The notes under the pieces were generated by a model. It was not told the origin of the DNA and did no database searches. It saw only the letters and a list, made by a program, of their open reading frames with translations. A stretch of 64,000 bases of DNA from Pythium myriotylum (taxonomy: Eukaryota; Oomycota; Peronosporomycetes; Pythiales; Pythiaceae): assembly GCA_023091665.1 (NCBI GenBank), contig JALJCQ010000009.1:2046001-2110000 (forward strand). The letters run 5' to 3'. The translations under genes were made by a program, and so were the position numbers. This document shows, piece by piece, positions 1-11,008 of the stretch (position 1 is the first letter of the stretch; each line of letters opens with the position of its first letter).

Positions 1-1489
1 TCCTTCCCGCGCTTCGTACAGAGATCTGCAAGAAGGTTCGCTGCAGCGAATACCGGATCGAGGAAGTCTTCAAATACATCGTTCGTCTTGCGCACGAACT
101 CGTGAGGATCATCGTTCCACAGTTGCAAATCCTTAGGAGTAAGACACAATGTCGGATGGACGACTTCAAACAAGAGAAAGCTGAGGTGTGGTTTGATAAG
201 CTTGTACGTGACTGACGAATCGACGGCTTCTTGCAAAAAAACGAAGCAGAGTTGCATAACCCGATCAGTGCAGAAACGACCATTCTTGCGGAGTGAAATG
301 GTGTCTAATACGCAAGGAAGCAGGCCTGGCGCAATTTGGTTGCGGTATAGTTGACTCATCTCCTGATACTCTGCCTCAACACGCTTCGGATGGCCATATC
401 GAGTGTAAAACCGGCACAAAATCTGCAATGCCCACTGCTTGATCTTCCACCATGGCCACTCGTTGCGCTCCTCTTCAGAAGTCGGTTGTCCAGCTGGTTC
501 GAGACCTTCATGCGCCTCTGGAAGTGGCTTGGCGACGACAGCGCGGAAGAGTTCGTTCCAAGCAAGTACATTCTCCACTTTGCCCAGATGGGGAGTAAGA
601 TTAACTTTGACACAAGACCAATATGTCTTGAGTATGAGATGCATCATCATTGCCGACTCGACAGCATTGTTATTGATGAGCTGTGCGAACATATCACGAA
701 GCAACGGGAAAATTGTCTCCGCAAGGGCATGGAGAGGGCCGAGGCGCTGGTTTGTGACTATCAGTCCCTATTGAATCAACAGAAAAAGAAAGCTTTTTAC
801 GTACTTCTTCACCGCGGTATTCGTAATTCTTGATCACACGGCGCAACGCAAGCAGTGCCTACAGTGCAGTGTCCAAAGACATCAGCGACCACGTGGCCGA
901 CATTCCAAGCAAGCTGAGGCTTACATTGATGATGCGCTTTGCATCGCCGCTCTGGATATTTTGAACGATTACCTCAATGAGGTTTGGCCAGGAATCCTGT
1001 GTAGGAAAACGCGGTGAGCAATCCCTGTTGGAGAACCATCAAAGGTGGTGTGCACTTACCGGGAAGTCACTTCGAGCGATGTACGAAAACGCTTCCGCAA
1101 GAAGCGAGCGCAACGAGTTGTCGTGAGCGACGAGAAGCGCCTAGCCCAACTCACTTTAGGAGAGGTCTGGAGTGAGAATACGCACACTTCCGACTCACCT
1201 CGAGGACGTGCTGACGAACGGCCGCACGCTCGTCATCAGGAATAACTCGCACGAGTTCGCCACTGACAAAGTCACCGTCCCAGTGCTTGTGGACAACATT
1301 CTTTAAAGTGATGGCCGCGGCCTGGCGGACTTCTCTCTCGACAGTCTCCTCCGCGACGAACTGGATCAGCACCAGCAGCGCGCCGCGCACCGTGTGAAGC
1401 TTGGCGATCTGTTCGGCAGCTGCATCGCGCGCTGCCTTCTCTGGGCTGATCGAGTGCTTGAGCACGAGGTGAAGCTGCTGCGCGTCCAT
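1..1489 (-). CDS. IPO7: Importin-7/8-like nuclear transport receptor, 5' part (five exons, runs off left edge)
   Basis: Importin-beta superfamily receptor that carries cargo through nuclear pores under RanGTP control. I read exons at 1199-1489, 1060-1140, 925-996, 805-858 and from 767 past the edge; introns are GT-AG of 58, 63, 66 and 37 nt and all keep frame. About 421 residues are visible. The first exon is an importin-beta N-terminal domain starting MDAQQLH at the ATG of 1487-1489. Later exons give DSWPNLIEVI, KNYEYRGEE, WPWWKIKQWALQIL and HEFVRKTNDVFEDFL, words I know from importin-7/8 (RanBP7/8, yeast Nmd5/Sxm1). The C-terminal half lies outside the window. Family assignment is firm; choice between importin-7 and -8 is meaningless in this lineage. 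The 37-nt intron is unusually short. Confidence 0.88.
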
Positions 1490-1966
1490 TCTCTCTCGGC
1501 TGGTGACGTCTGATGCGCGAGTGGAGACCTTGGTGGCTTCGCTTTTCCAGCCAGCCACTCCAACAGCTGTACCAGAAAATCGGTACACTTTGTCAAACCA
1601 CACCTCATACCGCGTGGTTTCTCTCCGTCCAAATGAGTGGTTTTCGGAAGGAGGTTCATGAATCGACTGGTTGAGACGTTTGCGTTGTGCATCCTCCCCG
1701 TCGCAATGGGTTCACAACAGGAGACAATGGCTTCACGACTTCACAACCGCGAGACCTGAACACGATGTTAACATTGCAACCTAGACAAGGCATTGGATTG
1801 CTCTGTTTATTAAATATAAATCCTCAAAAAACTGAAAGATCCATCACAAGAACATCCAGAGCCTGCGAGGCTCGCAGCAGCGAAAGATCTCTCGTGCAGG
1901 CAAGAAATGCAATGAAGAGCTAATGAAGAGGACGCTGCTGCGCCGCAACCAAAGAGCAGAGACCAT
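1490..1966. other. Intergenic: importin promoter and HSP90 3' flank
   Basis: This stretch separates the importin start from the HSP90 stop, both on the minus strand. Open frames here are short and show no family likeness. It should hold the importin promoter and 5' UTR and the HSP90 3' UTR. An AT-rich part near 1800-1830 could belong to the HSP90 3' end. I see no further gene. Confidence 0.5.
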
Positions 1967-4078
1967 TTAGTCAACCTCCTCCATCGTGCTCTCCTCTTCA
2001 CCCTCACCCTCGAGCGGCGGCAAGTCATCCATGCTGTCATCCACAACCTCATCGTCGTCATCGATGCTCAGGCCAAGCTTGATCAGACGGTGAATTCGGT
2101 TGGCAAAGGTGGTTGGCTCATCAAGGCTGAAGCCCGACGTGAGAAGAGAGGTGTCGTAGAGCAGCCAAATCAAATCCTTCACAGTCTTGTCACTCTTGTC
2201 GGCTTCCGACTTCTCACGAAGCGACTTGATAATCGGATGAAGCGGGTTGATCTCCATCGTCTTCTTCGAAGACATGTACGACGAAGTGCTGCTATCGCGA
2301 AGCGCCTGCGCCTTCATGATACGCTCCATGTTAGCTGACCAGCCGTACTCGCCGGTGACAAGGACACACGGAGACTCCACAATGCGGTTCGAGATCTCGA
2401 CCTTCTCGATCTTGTCGTCAAGCACTTCCTTGATCAGCTTGCAGAGTCCGGCAGTGGCAGCCTTAGCTTCCTCAAACGCCTTCTTCTCGTCCTCCGTCTC
2501 CTCCATCTTCAGACCCTCCTTGGTGGCACAAATAAGCTTCTTGCCCTCGTACTCCTTGAGCTGCTGGACCGCGTATTCATCGATGGCATCAACCATGAAC
2601 AGGACCTCGTATCCCTTCTTCTTCAACTTTTCGATAAACGGCGAGTTCTCGACAGCCTTCTTGCTCTCGCCGGTCACGTAGTAGATGCCAGGCTGGTTCT
2701 CCGGCATGCGGCTGATGTAGTCATCGAGAGAGGTAGCCTCCTCTCCCGACTTGGTCGAGTGGTAGCGGAGCAGCTTAGCAATCTTGGTGCGGTTCGTCGA
2801 ATCCTCGTGGATGCCAAGCTTGAGGTTCTTGCTGAAGGCCTCGTAGAACTTGTTGTATGACTCAGTGTCCTCGGCAATCTCAGCGAACATTTCCAGGCAC
2901 TTCTTCACCAAGTTCTTCTTGATCACGCGAAGAATCTTGTTCTGCTGAAGCGTCTCACGCGAAATGTTAAGCGGGAGGTCCTCAGAGTCAACGACACCCT
3001 TGACAAACGAGAGGTACTCTGGCATGAGATCCTCACAGTTGTCCATGATAAACACACGGCGCACGTAGAGCTTGATGTTGTTCAGCTTCTTGCGCGCACC
3101 ACCCTCGAACATGTCGAATGGCGCACGCTTCGGTGCAAACAAGCACGCCTTGAATTCAAGCTGACCCTCAACTGAGAAGTGCTTCACAGCGAGGTGCTCT
3201 TCCCAATCATTCGTGAGAGACTTGTAGAAAGAAGCGTACTCCTCGTGCGTCACATCCTCAGGCTTGCGCATCCAAATGGGCTTCTGGCTGTTGAGGTGGT
3301 TCCAGTCATGCGTGACCTCCTTGATCTTCTTCGTCTTCTTCTTCTTGTCACCCTCCTCTTCCGTGACATCCTCAACCTTCGGCTTATCGTCGTCGCCCTC
3401 CTCCTCGTCTTCTTCGTCGTCAGTGACCTCCTTCTCCTCAGTCTTCTCAACGTAGAGCTTGATCGGGAAGCCAATGAACTCCGAGTGCTTCTTGACGAGA
3501 TCCTTGAGCTTGCGCTCTTCGAGGTACTCGAGCATGTCCTCCTTCAACTTCAAGACGATGCGCGTGCCACGAAGGATGGGCTCCGACGTGTCCGGAGTAA
3601 CGGTGAACGAGCCACCGGCGGCCGACTCCCACACGTACTGGTCGTCATCGTTGTGCTTGGAGTGCACGACAACCTTGTCGGCGACAAGGTAGGCCGAGTA
3701 GAAACCGACACCGAACTGGCCGATCATGGAAATATCGGCACCGGCGGCCAGAGCCTCCATAAACGCCTTGGTGCCCGACTTGGCGATGGTACCGAGGTTG
3801 TTAATGAGGTCGGCCTTGGTCATGCCAATACCCGAGTCCTGGATGGTGAGCGTGCCATTGGCCTTGTCCGGGATGATCTTGATCTCGAGGTTCTTGTCCG
3901 TGTCGAGGACCGAGGCGTCGGTGAGCGACGAGTAGCGGATCTTGTCGAGCGCGTCCGAGGCGTTCGAGATGAGCTCGCGGAGGAAGATGTCCTTGTTCGA
4001 GTAGAACGTGTTGATGATGAGGCTCAACAACTGGTTGATGTCGGCCGAGAAGGCAAAGGTTTCGGCTTCGGCGCTCAT
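1967..4078 (-). CDS. HSP90: Cytosolic HSP90 chaperone
   Basis: ATP-dependent chaperone that matures kinases, receptors and other clients in the cytosol. A single uninterrupted exon encodes 703 residues. It opens [18 protein letters not shown], followed by the GHKL ATPase core ([19 protein letters not shown], then [11 protein letters not shown] and [17 protein letters not shown]), an acidic charged linker around residues 215-265, the middle domain and the dimerising C-terminal domain. It ends in MEEVD, the cytosolic TPR-cochaperone docking signal. The frame stays open upstream to 4327, but the ATG at 4076-4078 gives the standard N-terminus of the family, so I chose it. Heat-shock-element-like blocks lie 126-290 nt upstream. 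Length and motifs are complete; there is nothing degenerate. Confidence 0.98.
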   Translation of the reverse strand: MSAEAETFAFSADINQLLSLIINTFYSNKDIFLRELISNASDALDKIRYSSLTDASVLDTDKNLEIKIIPDKANGTLTIQDSGIGMTKADLINNLGTIAKSGTKAFMEALAAGADISMIGQFGVGFYSAYLVADKVVVHSKHNDDDQYVWESAAGGSFTVTPDTSEPILRGTRIVLKLKEDMLEYLEERKLKDLVKKHSEFIGFPIKLYVEKTEEKEVTDDEEDEEEGDDDKPKVEDVTEEEGDKKKKTKKIKEVTHDWNHLNSQKPIWMRKPEDVTHEEYASFYKSLTNDWEEHLAVKHFSVEGQLEFKACLFAPKRAPFDMFEGGARKKLNNIKLYVRRVFIMDNCEDLMPEYLSFVKGVVDSEDLPLNISRETLQQNKILRVIKKNLVKKCLEMFAEIAEDTESYNKFYEAFSKNLKLGIHEDSTNRTKIAKLLRYHSTKSGEEATSLDDYISRMPENQPGIYYVTGESKKAVENSPFIEKLKKKGYEVLFMVDAIDEYAVQQLKEYEGKKLICATKEGLKMEETEDEKKAFEEAKAATAGLCKLIKEVLDDKIEKVEISNRIVESPCVLVTGEYGWSANMERIMKAQALRDSSTSSYMSSKKTMEINPLHPIIKSLREKSEADKSDKTVKDLIWLLYDTSLLTSGFSLDEPTTFANRIHRLIKLGLSIDDDDEVVDDSMDDLPPLEGEGEEESTMEEVD

Positions 4079-4203
4079 GGTCGTGGCGGTCGACGGGTCC
4101 CTGGTCCGGTGGAAGGAAATTCGCGAATGGATCGGTCGAGGCAACTCGGGCGGAAGGGGAAGCCTCCAACCACAGAGCGAGCCAACTGCAGACACAAAGT
4201 CTC

Positions 4204-4216
4204 GAAGGTTCGAGAT
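4204..4216. promoter_or_regulatory. Heat-shock-element-like site upstream of HSP90
   Basis: GAAGGTTCGAGAT fits three alternating 5-bp heat-shock units (GAA, TTC, then GAT in place of GAA). It lies 126 nt upstream of the HSP90 ATG. HSF binding is inferred from the consensus only. Confidence 0.5.
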
Positions 4217-4260
4217 GCCAAATCTTTCCGTAGTTTTCAAGCACAAATCTGCAGAAGCTC

Positions 4261-4268
4261 GAAAGTTC
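4261..4268. promoter_or_regulatory. Heat-shock half-site pair upstream of HSP90
   Basis: GAAAGTTC is a GAAnnTTC pair, the minimal two-unit core of a heat-shock element. It sits between the two three-unit sites upstream of HSP90, which suggests a clustered HSF-responsive promoter. A pair this short also occurs by chance. Confidence 0.35.
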
Positions 4269-4356
4269 GGCGTCAAAAGGAGAGGCGACATATGCGTTTC
4301 AACCACAACTAAATGAAGACTTTCCAACCCACAGAAATGTCATATCTCCTCGGTTC

Positions 4357-4369
4357 GAACGTTCTAGAT
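4357..4369. promoter_or_regulatory. Heat-shock-element-like site, distal
   Basis: GAACGTTCTAGAT again gives GAAnnTTCnnGAT, the same imperfect three-unit pattern as the site at 4204-4216. It lies about 280 nt upstream of the HSP90 ATG. Two copies of the same three-unit pattern in one promoter support a real function. Confidence 0.45.
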
Positions 4370-4982
4370 TGCGACGTAACAGATGTGAGAGGAAGTTACA
4401 CAAGAAAGGTCTCTCTCGCGAACCTCGTTCTTGTTTATGAGGATATAATATATAAGAGGCTTAAGTGTGTCTGAGCTCAGAAAAAGTCGAACTTGATAAG
4501 AAGGTTATATCCGTATAAAGGACTTTGTTTGAGCGAGTGAAGGACAACCTCGTTGTGACTCTTGACGAAGCTTTCAACGAAGAGGCATCAGTCGGAGTCT
4601 TCGACAGAAGCTGGGATCAACTTGCCCGATTCAACGGCACTACACGCTTCTCTCGCTATCTGCTCCGATGAATGATTTGTCTCGAGCTTCTGATGAGGAT
4701 CTACAAATGGTGGATGTACCGAAACACCATTCGTGCATGGGCGATCTGTCGATATCGACAGTATCCATAGGAATAGAACCCCTCCCCCGCTCTGGAGTGG
4801 GGCTCTGTTCCTCTCGTTGCGGGTGCGAACAGATCTGGCAATTGCTCACACGAGCTCCATTCGCGTTGGAGTGGGTCGTTGACCCATTGGATCTCTACGC
4901 AGAGCGAATGAGTTCGTCCCGACGAAATAGACAGCAGCGTTTCGGCGTTGGCCGCCTTGTAGCATGCTGCGATGCGTGGCAC

Positions 4983-5018
4983 CGGAGTAGAGAGAGTATG
5001 CGGAGTAGAGAGAGTATG
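4983..5018. repeat. 18-bp perfect tandem duplication
   Basis: The unit CGGAGTAGAGAGAGTATG occurs twice head to tail (4983-5000 and 5001-5018). It is a small local duplication in non-coding DNA with no visible function. Confidence 0.85.
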
Positions 5019-5742
5019 TCGTCCTACGTGGACCTCGTGGTCGATTGTCGGGGAAACTACGACTCTCGTTGTCCATACTCAGCGCGGACTGCTTCTTGGC
5101 GCGCAAGCTCTCGGGGTTTCCGGAGAAGTCTGGCAGTGCGCTTGCGCGCTGTGACACCACAACGACGAGAGTGCACGCAACGGAGAGCGGCGTGCTGCCG
5201 AGTGCTCGGCCAGCAAGCGCGTTGAGATCCAAGATCCGAGATGAATCTGGGACCAAAATTCGGAACCCTGTTGCTGACCAATGAACGTCATTTCTGTGTC
5301 TGTCGAGCGACCAATCACCAGTCCAAAGCGGAGCCACGCCCCCCGCGTCACTCTTGACGGGGCTGTCTCAGGAGCTCGTCGTCCCCGCCACCATCCATCC
5401 GTTCCCGCGACGCCGTGTTTCTATCCAGCTTCAATGCCACTGATATCCCTTTCGAGGCTCGACACTCGAGCAGCTCCGAGTCGCTACCACTCAAAGGGCT
5501 CGGCGGAACCGGAGTCTTCCGGCTCGATGAATCATTTACGACGAGCTTGGCGTCGATTGGATCTTTCCCGCAGCACGCAAGGGCTCGGTGTCTCCCAGCC
5601 ACGGACTCAAATCTCGAGGTTTTATGAGGTGTCGCCAATGAGGTTATACGTCGTGCCAGGATCTGTGTCAGCAGGCAGTTAGTTCTCTTCGACAGATCCC
5701 AATTCGCTTCAACTCGAGCAAGGCACGGGAGCCCTCGCAAGC

Positions 5743-6870
5743 ATGAACGTCACGGACGCCCCGACGGCCGCGCCCGTGTGGCCGGCCAACATCACGCCCG
5801 TCGAGAGCTGGACGCTGGTGCTGCTGCCGATTGCGTCGCTCGTCCTCATCTACGTGCTCTTGCGCATCGTGTGGCCAGTGCCGGAGACCCTGCCGCGCTT
5901 CCAGGGGCCAAACGAAACAACGCCCCTCAAGCCGATTGAGAAGCCGAAGACCTCGCTCGTTGAGGAAGGAGAAGTCGCCGGAGATTACGAAGAGAGCTGG
6001 CTCAAGACTTTCGACTTCTACTTCTTGCTGGGCATGATCACCTACTTGGTTGTCATGTTGATCCTGACCAAGATTTACGCCCCGGAACTCCTCTCTTCCG
6101 CATCGTTCTGGCTCATGCAGCTCCCTAAGTTGGGGGTCATGATGCTCGTCTCACTCCTTGGTGGCATTGTTTGCCGCTACTTCTGTGATGTGGACGAGAA
6201 GGGATACATCATCACAAACAAGTCATCCAAGTTCAAGGTCAACTACACGCGAAAACTCCAGCATTTCGCTGCTTACATGGTTCCGCTTGTCATCAAGTCG
6301 GAGGTCTCGGGTCCTCTGGCTCTGGCCTGGGGAGACTTCTTCAGCATGCTCGGTTTCCTTGTGCTCATCAAGCCCATTCGCGAGCACTCCAAGTTCTTCA
6401 TGCTGCAGTTCAACTCTCTGGATCGACCAGAAGACCGCCCGAACACTCTTACCTGGATCATTCTCGGCAACATTGCGCCGGGCATGTTTATCTTGCTGTT
6501 CTTCAAGTGGCTTTTTGCCGACCAAGGCGCGCTTACCTTCATTCTTGTCTTCATCACCGGGATCGGTGATGGCCTCGCCGAACCCGTTGGGATCACGTGG
6601 GGCAAGCACAAGTACAAGACCCGCGGCTGCTTCTCGAAGAACAAGTACACACGCAGCTGGGAAGGAAGCGCGTGCGTGTTCATTTCGGGTCTTGTGTTCC
6701 CTGCACTCCAGTATGCGGACTTCGATAACTTCACCCAGGTATTGCTGTCCATGCTCATCCTCGGCCCGACTATGGCCTACGCCGAGGCCACTGCACCTCA
6801 CACGATGGACACGCCCGTCTTGATGATCGGATGTGGTGCCATCCTCTATGCCATCACCAACATTTTCTAA
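5743..6870 (+). CDS. CTP-dependent lipid kinase-like membrane protein (DGK1 / dolichol kinase / phytol kinase type), copy A
   Basis: Multi-pass membrane protein of 375 residues, single exon, starting MNVTDAPTAAPVW. Hydrophobic segments alternate through most of its length. Three motifs resemble the CTP-using lipid kinase family (yeast Dgk1 and Sec59, plant VTE5): RKLQHFAAYMVPLV near residue 170, GIGDGLAEPVGITWGKHKYK near 279, and SWEGSACVFISG near 305. By analogy it would phosphorylate an isoprenoid alcohol or diacylglycerol at the ER membrane using CTP, but the substrate cannot be told from sequence. A paralogue lies inverted at 11009-12184 with a HECT ligase gene between. The soluble loop KPKTSLVEEGEVAGDYEES is identical in both. 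Assignment is from motif memory, so moderate. Confidence 0.65.
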   Translation: MNVTDAPTAAPVWPANITPVESWTLVLLPIASLVLIYVLLRIVWPVPETLPRFQGPNETTPLKPIEKPKTSLVEEGEVAGDYEESWLKTFDFYFLLGMITYLVVMLILTKIYAPELLSSASFWLMQLPKLGVMMLVSLLGGIVCRYFCDVDEKGYIITNKSSKFKVNYTRKLQHFAAYMVPLVIKSEVSGPLALAWGDFFSMLGFLVLIKPIREHSKFFMLQFNSLDRPEDRPNTLTWIILGNIAPGMFILLFFKWLFADQGALTFILVFITGIGDGLAEPVGITWGKHKYKTRGCFSKNKYTRSWEGSACVFISGLVFPALQYADFDNFTQVLLSMLILGPTMAYAEATAPHTMDTPVLMIGCGAILYAITNIF

Positions 6871-7094
6871 GCGATTGACAATTTTGGGAGTGAAGTCTGT
6901 GCGCTTCCGTCTTGCCCATACCCTGCATGCCCTTAAAAACAATATAGCCACCACTGCTACTAGACCATGTGTTGGAGACACTGCACTGAGAGTACAAGAA
7001 GTGTATTGGTACTGCACATTATAAATGCGACGTGGACACAATACTCAACAAAGAAAATGACTGTCAATTATGTATTACGCAGCAGTTCTTCAGC

Positions 7095-10000
7095 TCATGT
7101 CATCTCGAAGCCGGCACCCGAAGTTATGGAAAGGAGCAATTTCGATCTCAAGACACGGAGAGAGCTGTACGTCGGAAGCTTGAGAGTATTGAAGCATGTT
7201 GAAGAGCTAGGAAGAAGTTCCTCGTCGCTGCGAACTGAAATTTTTTGAATGCAAAATGGCGGTGTTAGTGCAACAAACCCGAGAGATGGCGGGCGTTGAC
7301 AACTTGTCGCAAACCGAAGGAAAGCGGCTTTTTCTGAAGGTGAGAAGCTCTCCAATGCCTGCCAAAACCACTGCACGCGCTTATCCATCGCATAGTACCC
7401 GCCAGCGTACTTCGTGTGTGACTTCAGATCATTGATGTCTATGTCGCCGCTTTTGCCCGAGATGAGAACCTGCAGCTCGGGCTCATTGAAGAGTTGTAGC
7501 CACCGAATATCGATAAGGTCGGCGAGTCCAGTGCGAAACGCGGCGCTTTGCTCGCGAATTTGCGTGTTGAGGTAGTAGTTTGCAACCAAGTGTACATAAC
7601 GGGAGCGGTTGGCGTTCGTCACTGCAATGTTTGCGCCGTTTGGTAGCAGCTCCACTTCTTTTTGTTGCCCGAAAAAGTCTTGAACGATCGTGAAGGTGAG
7701 ACCTAGGTCCTCAACTTCACCCTCGTATGACTTGAGGAACATCAAATTCTATGCCAAGTTGAGCGTGAGATTCAGGGCGCGTGTGGAAGCTGGGATAGCT
7801 CATTACCTTGTGGATTTCTGGATCGAGCGACGGGAGATCGCTTAAGTGATTGAAGGAATGAAGCAACTTGGACAAAAAGAAGTGGGCAAATTTTGGCTCG
7901 ACAACGATTCCTTCGTAAAGCGCCTTGCCTAAGATACGTCCCACAAACTGAAAAAGTGTCAGGTAGTCACTTTCTCGGGTGAAGTGTGGTGATGCCGCAT
8001 GAGGGTTTGGATACAACAACTGATCGTTCGGTGTCGACAGGAAGAGCCCATATTGAAGATCAAATGCCAAATTCGCCAAGTCGAGCCAAAATTCCTTGAA
8101 TAGCCCACCAGCATCGATCCCGACTTCTTCGCGACCAGCTGCATTGACAAAGACGACGTTAATCTTCTTTTTCAGATTGCCACGGATCACGTTGAGTTTC
8201 GAGAGTCCATCTTCCAATATCGCCCCACGACGGATACGGACGCGATAAGCAGCAACTCCCCCACCGGTCGACACATCCCCCTGATGTGCTTGTTTGTCGA
8301 GCTCGATCAGCCGGTGAAACAACTTGACGCGCTCAGGGAATGGAATAATGTATGGCATGGAGCTGATCAGTTTGTTTGCACGAGGTGTGCCAGTAAGAAC
8401 TTCCTCGATGAGCTGGAAGCTGTTTAGCCCCGGAAGAACCCTGAAAAATGAGGTTAGCTGCAGCGAAGTTTGTCTGAAATCGCGCTGAAGACGCGTACCA
8501 AGTGGACACGTTGCAAAAAGGCAATCGGGAACAGCGACTATACAAATTCCTCAATAGACGCGTCGCGGCTTCGATGACGTACTTTCCAGTCTCCAGAGAA
8601 GTGCCTTCGAACTCACGAGTACCATGGGTCCAATATGCAGAATGGAGACAGTACTTCAGCCCACAAATGATGCGCTCAAGTTGGCGAAGCGGAAGAGGGA
8701 ACTCGAGAGCGTACATCTGCAAAACCATTAATCGGTTATCCTGCACCATGAACGAGCACCACAAACACACATCACCTCGTCGTCGTCAAGAACAATCAAC
8801 AAGTGGTTGTACGCTGCGCAAAAAAGTCCCAGGGTTGCGATATAACCGTCTTGGTCGTCAGAATGGAGAAGATTCACATCCTATGAGGGTGGTTAGCAAT
8901 CTTTGTGAACCAAGAACATCCACAGACTTGCCTTGGTAAACGTTTCAAAGTCTTCGACCTCCTGAAGAAAAGACCAAAGGAGTGTGACTACGTGAATGTT
9001 CTCGTCGCTAGTCGAGTCCACAACCGGAAGCTTAAGAAACGAGACGACGTTGAGCACGTTAGAAGATATTGCAGGCTGTCGATGACTGAGCAAACTGTGG
9101 TTTGGCCACCGAGAGAGCAAGATGAGCAAAAATCGAGCAAGAGCGAATATCATCGATCGATCAAACGGAGGTTCGCTCGTGTGAAAACGATTCGTTTTAC
9201 GGAGTTCAGCGAGATGACCGTGTTTTGCCAGCTCGTGAGCTCGGTGGGATGTGTTCTCAAGTACGGACTTGCGAACGGTGTTGGCAGGTTCTACTTTTTT
9301 CAATCCCGTCTTCTCTAAGAGTTTCTTCGCCCAAGTCGCCTTTCCGATCAGTTTGACTCGATTCCACGTATCGCTGAGCGATTGCTGCAGAGATCGAGAA
9401 GTCGCAATGTCTCCGAACCCGTATTGCTCCTAAAACATAGTATGCGTTCGTAAGTATTTGTTAGGATAGACCGATCGCACAGCGCCAAATTTATGACCCA
9501 CGTGAATAGTCGATGCATCAGGGTTCATCGGAGAAGATCGTTCCGTCAGCAAAGGCTTGGTTAGTGCTGGCGCGTTGAAGCGAAGAAATATCTCACAGTA
9601 TTGCCGGATGCGTCGCTCTCTTGTGATCAGTTGGAGTTGACTGGTCAACGCCTCAGGGTATATAACCGGGGTTACATGGGAGTCAGTCACCTTTGTCCAC
9701 GCCATCGGCACGCCGTCAACGCCAAACGCGTCCCTAGGTATGCCCTTGAGGATATTCGAGAATAACTCGACTTCGTTGAGAGAGAGGTCTCGTGTGCGAT
9801 GGGGAGGTAAAACTCTAACCACGCCGCTATCAGAAACGTAGAGTTTGCAGCATTCGAGCAAAGATCTCACTCACCGATCACTAAGCCAAAGTAAATTACC
9901 CAGCAACCATACTATGGATGGAATGCCCTGGACTGGAGACTCAGGAAGCGCTGGGTGAAGCGACATCGATGTAACCACGATCCGCGACCACATGTCCACA

Positions 10001-10874
10001 GAAGTCAATGTGTCGAGTACGCGAGCGGATACAAACTCGTTCAGGAGAGGGATGCTCAGGAGCTGCACAAATAACTATTAGAAGCCGAATCATCAAACCT
10101 ACAACCCAAGAGGGTCGAACTCACATTTTCTACGAAGCCAAGCTCCATTTGTGGTGTCCTGATCGTTGCATCAACGGCAAACGCGAACAGCTCAGACAAA
10201 TGGGACACACTAACCACATCACGATGCCCGCGAGCTGTGATAAACGCCTGTCGAACAAGATCCGTCAAGCAGACCTGGTCCATTCGACTGTACTGCCATG
10301 TTCGGGGTGAAAAGACGCGCAGAGCCGAAGATGTGATGTGCTCATCAACGAATCCGACCGTCCTGACGAGATGGGACACCACAACGAGTGGCATCTCCTC
10401 GCTGGATGGGTATGCTTGGATGCTCAGATCTACCAATCGCGCCAAGAGCCACTTTCGCGAAGAGAGCAGTTCGGGGATCTTGGCCAAGGATTCACTCGGC
10501 TGACCAACTAGGGAGTCCCGAAAGAGGAGGCATAGCCGTGCCAGACGAGTTTGGTCAGGGTTGCTGCCACTATAGAAGAAGAGCACCTTCCTTAGCAAGT
10601 CGCACAACACATCGAATGGCAGTGGAATCGCGTCGCGCTGGAGCAGAGTCTTCAGCCGGTCGATGTCGGCGATCTTGGCGTCGAAGTCACGCTGATAAAC
10701 ACGCCTCGCTCGGCGCACGGCCACGCTGTTCGAAAGGAAGCGCTGCAGCCGCTGGGCCGCGACCTCCTTCTCACGCTGCACCGCCCGCGCCCGCCGCTGC
10801 TCCTTGGCCTTCTCCAGGACCTGAGCGCGACTCGCTCGGCCATCGGCGCGCAGGTCCTTGTCGCGCTGGAACAT
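7095..10874 (-). CDS. UBE3C: HECT-type E3 ubiquitin ligase, UBE3C/Hul5-like (eight exons)
   Basis: Proteasome-associated HECT ubiquitin ligase that extends chains on stalled substrates. Exons: 10125-10874, 9875-10062, 9481-9826, 8932-9429, 8776-8880, 8499-8716, 7807-8440, 7095-7748; they sum to 3393 nt and 1130 residues. The N-terminus MFQRDKDLRADGRASR is followed by an IQ-like basic helix, as in UBE3C. The C-terminal HECT domain contains AGGLFKEFWLDLANLAFD, NLMFLKSYEGEVEDLGL and LPSSSTCFNTLKLP; the thioester cysteine is near residue 1098, and the chain ends GAGFEMT. Introns are 48-62 nt GT-AG, except that between exons 4 and 5 (8881-8931), which starts GC. Length matches human UBE3C (about 1083). 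It lies between the two lipid-kinase-like paralogues. Confidence 0.93.
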
Positions 10875-11008
10875 TTTCCACGACTTTCGATCCACACCGA
10901 TGTGGGTGGATACCGGTAAAACCGCAATCGGAACGTCTGAAATGAAGAGTGCAATATATTTTCCAGTCAGCGCATCTACTCTGTATCCAGCGACGTCAAC
11001 GTCCAGTG

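Larger units (their letters stand above)
4079..5742. other. Long divergent intergenic region between HSP90 and lipid-kinase-like gene A
   Basis: 1.66 kb with no gene I can support. The HSP90 side holds the heat-shock-like sites. Two CCAAT boxes (5278-5282 and 5311-5315) lie on the gene A side. An 18-bp unit is repeated in tandem at 4983-5018. Several open frames of 130-185 codons overlap on both strands from 4640 to 5740, but their translations are low-complexity or Arg/Ser-rich with no family likeness, so I leave them out. Confidence 0.5.

Noticed and set aside
3179..4312. 377-codon open frame antisense to HSP90
   Set aside because: It is the long antisense shadow of a GC-biased conserved gene; its translation is Leu/Arg/Val-rich without family likeness.
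4079..4327. In-frame N-terminal extension of HSP90
   Set aside because: The family starts at the chosen ATG; the extra 83 residues are not HSP90-like and cover the heat-shock-like sites.
4640..5740. Several 130-185 codon frames in the HSP90 upstream region
   Set aside because: They overlap on both strands, differ in frame, and have biased compositions. No family words or splice-linked extension was found.
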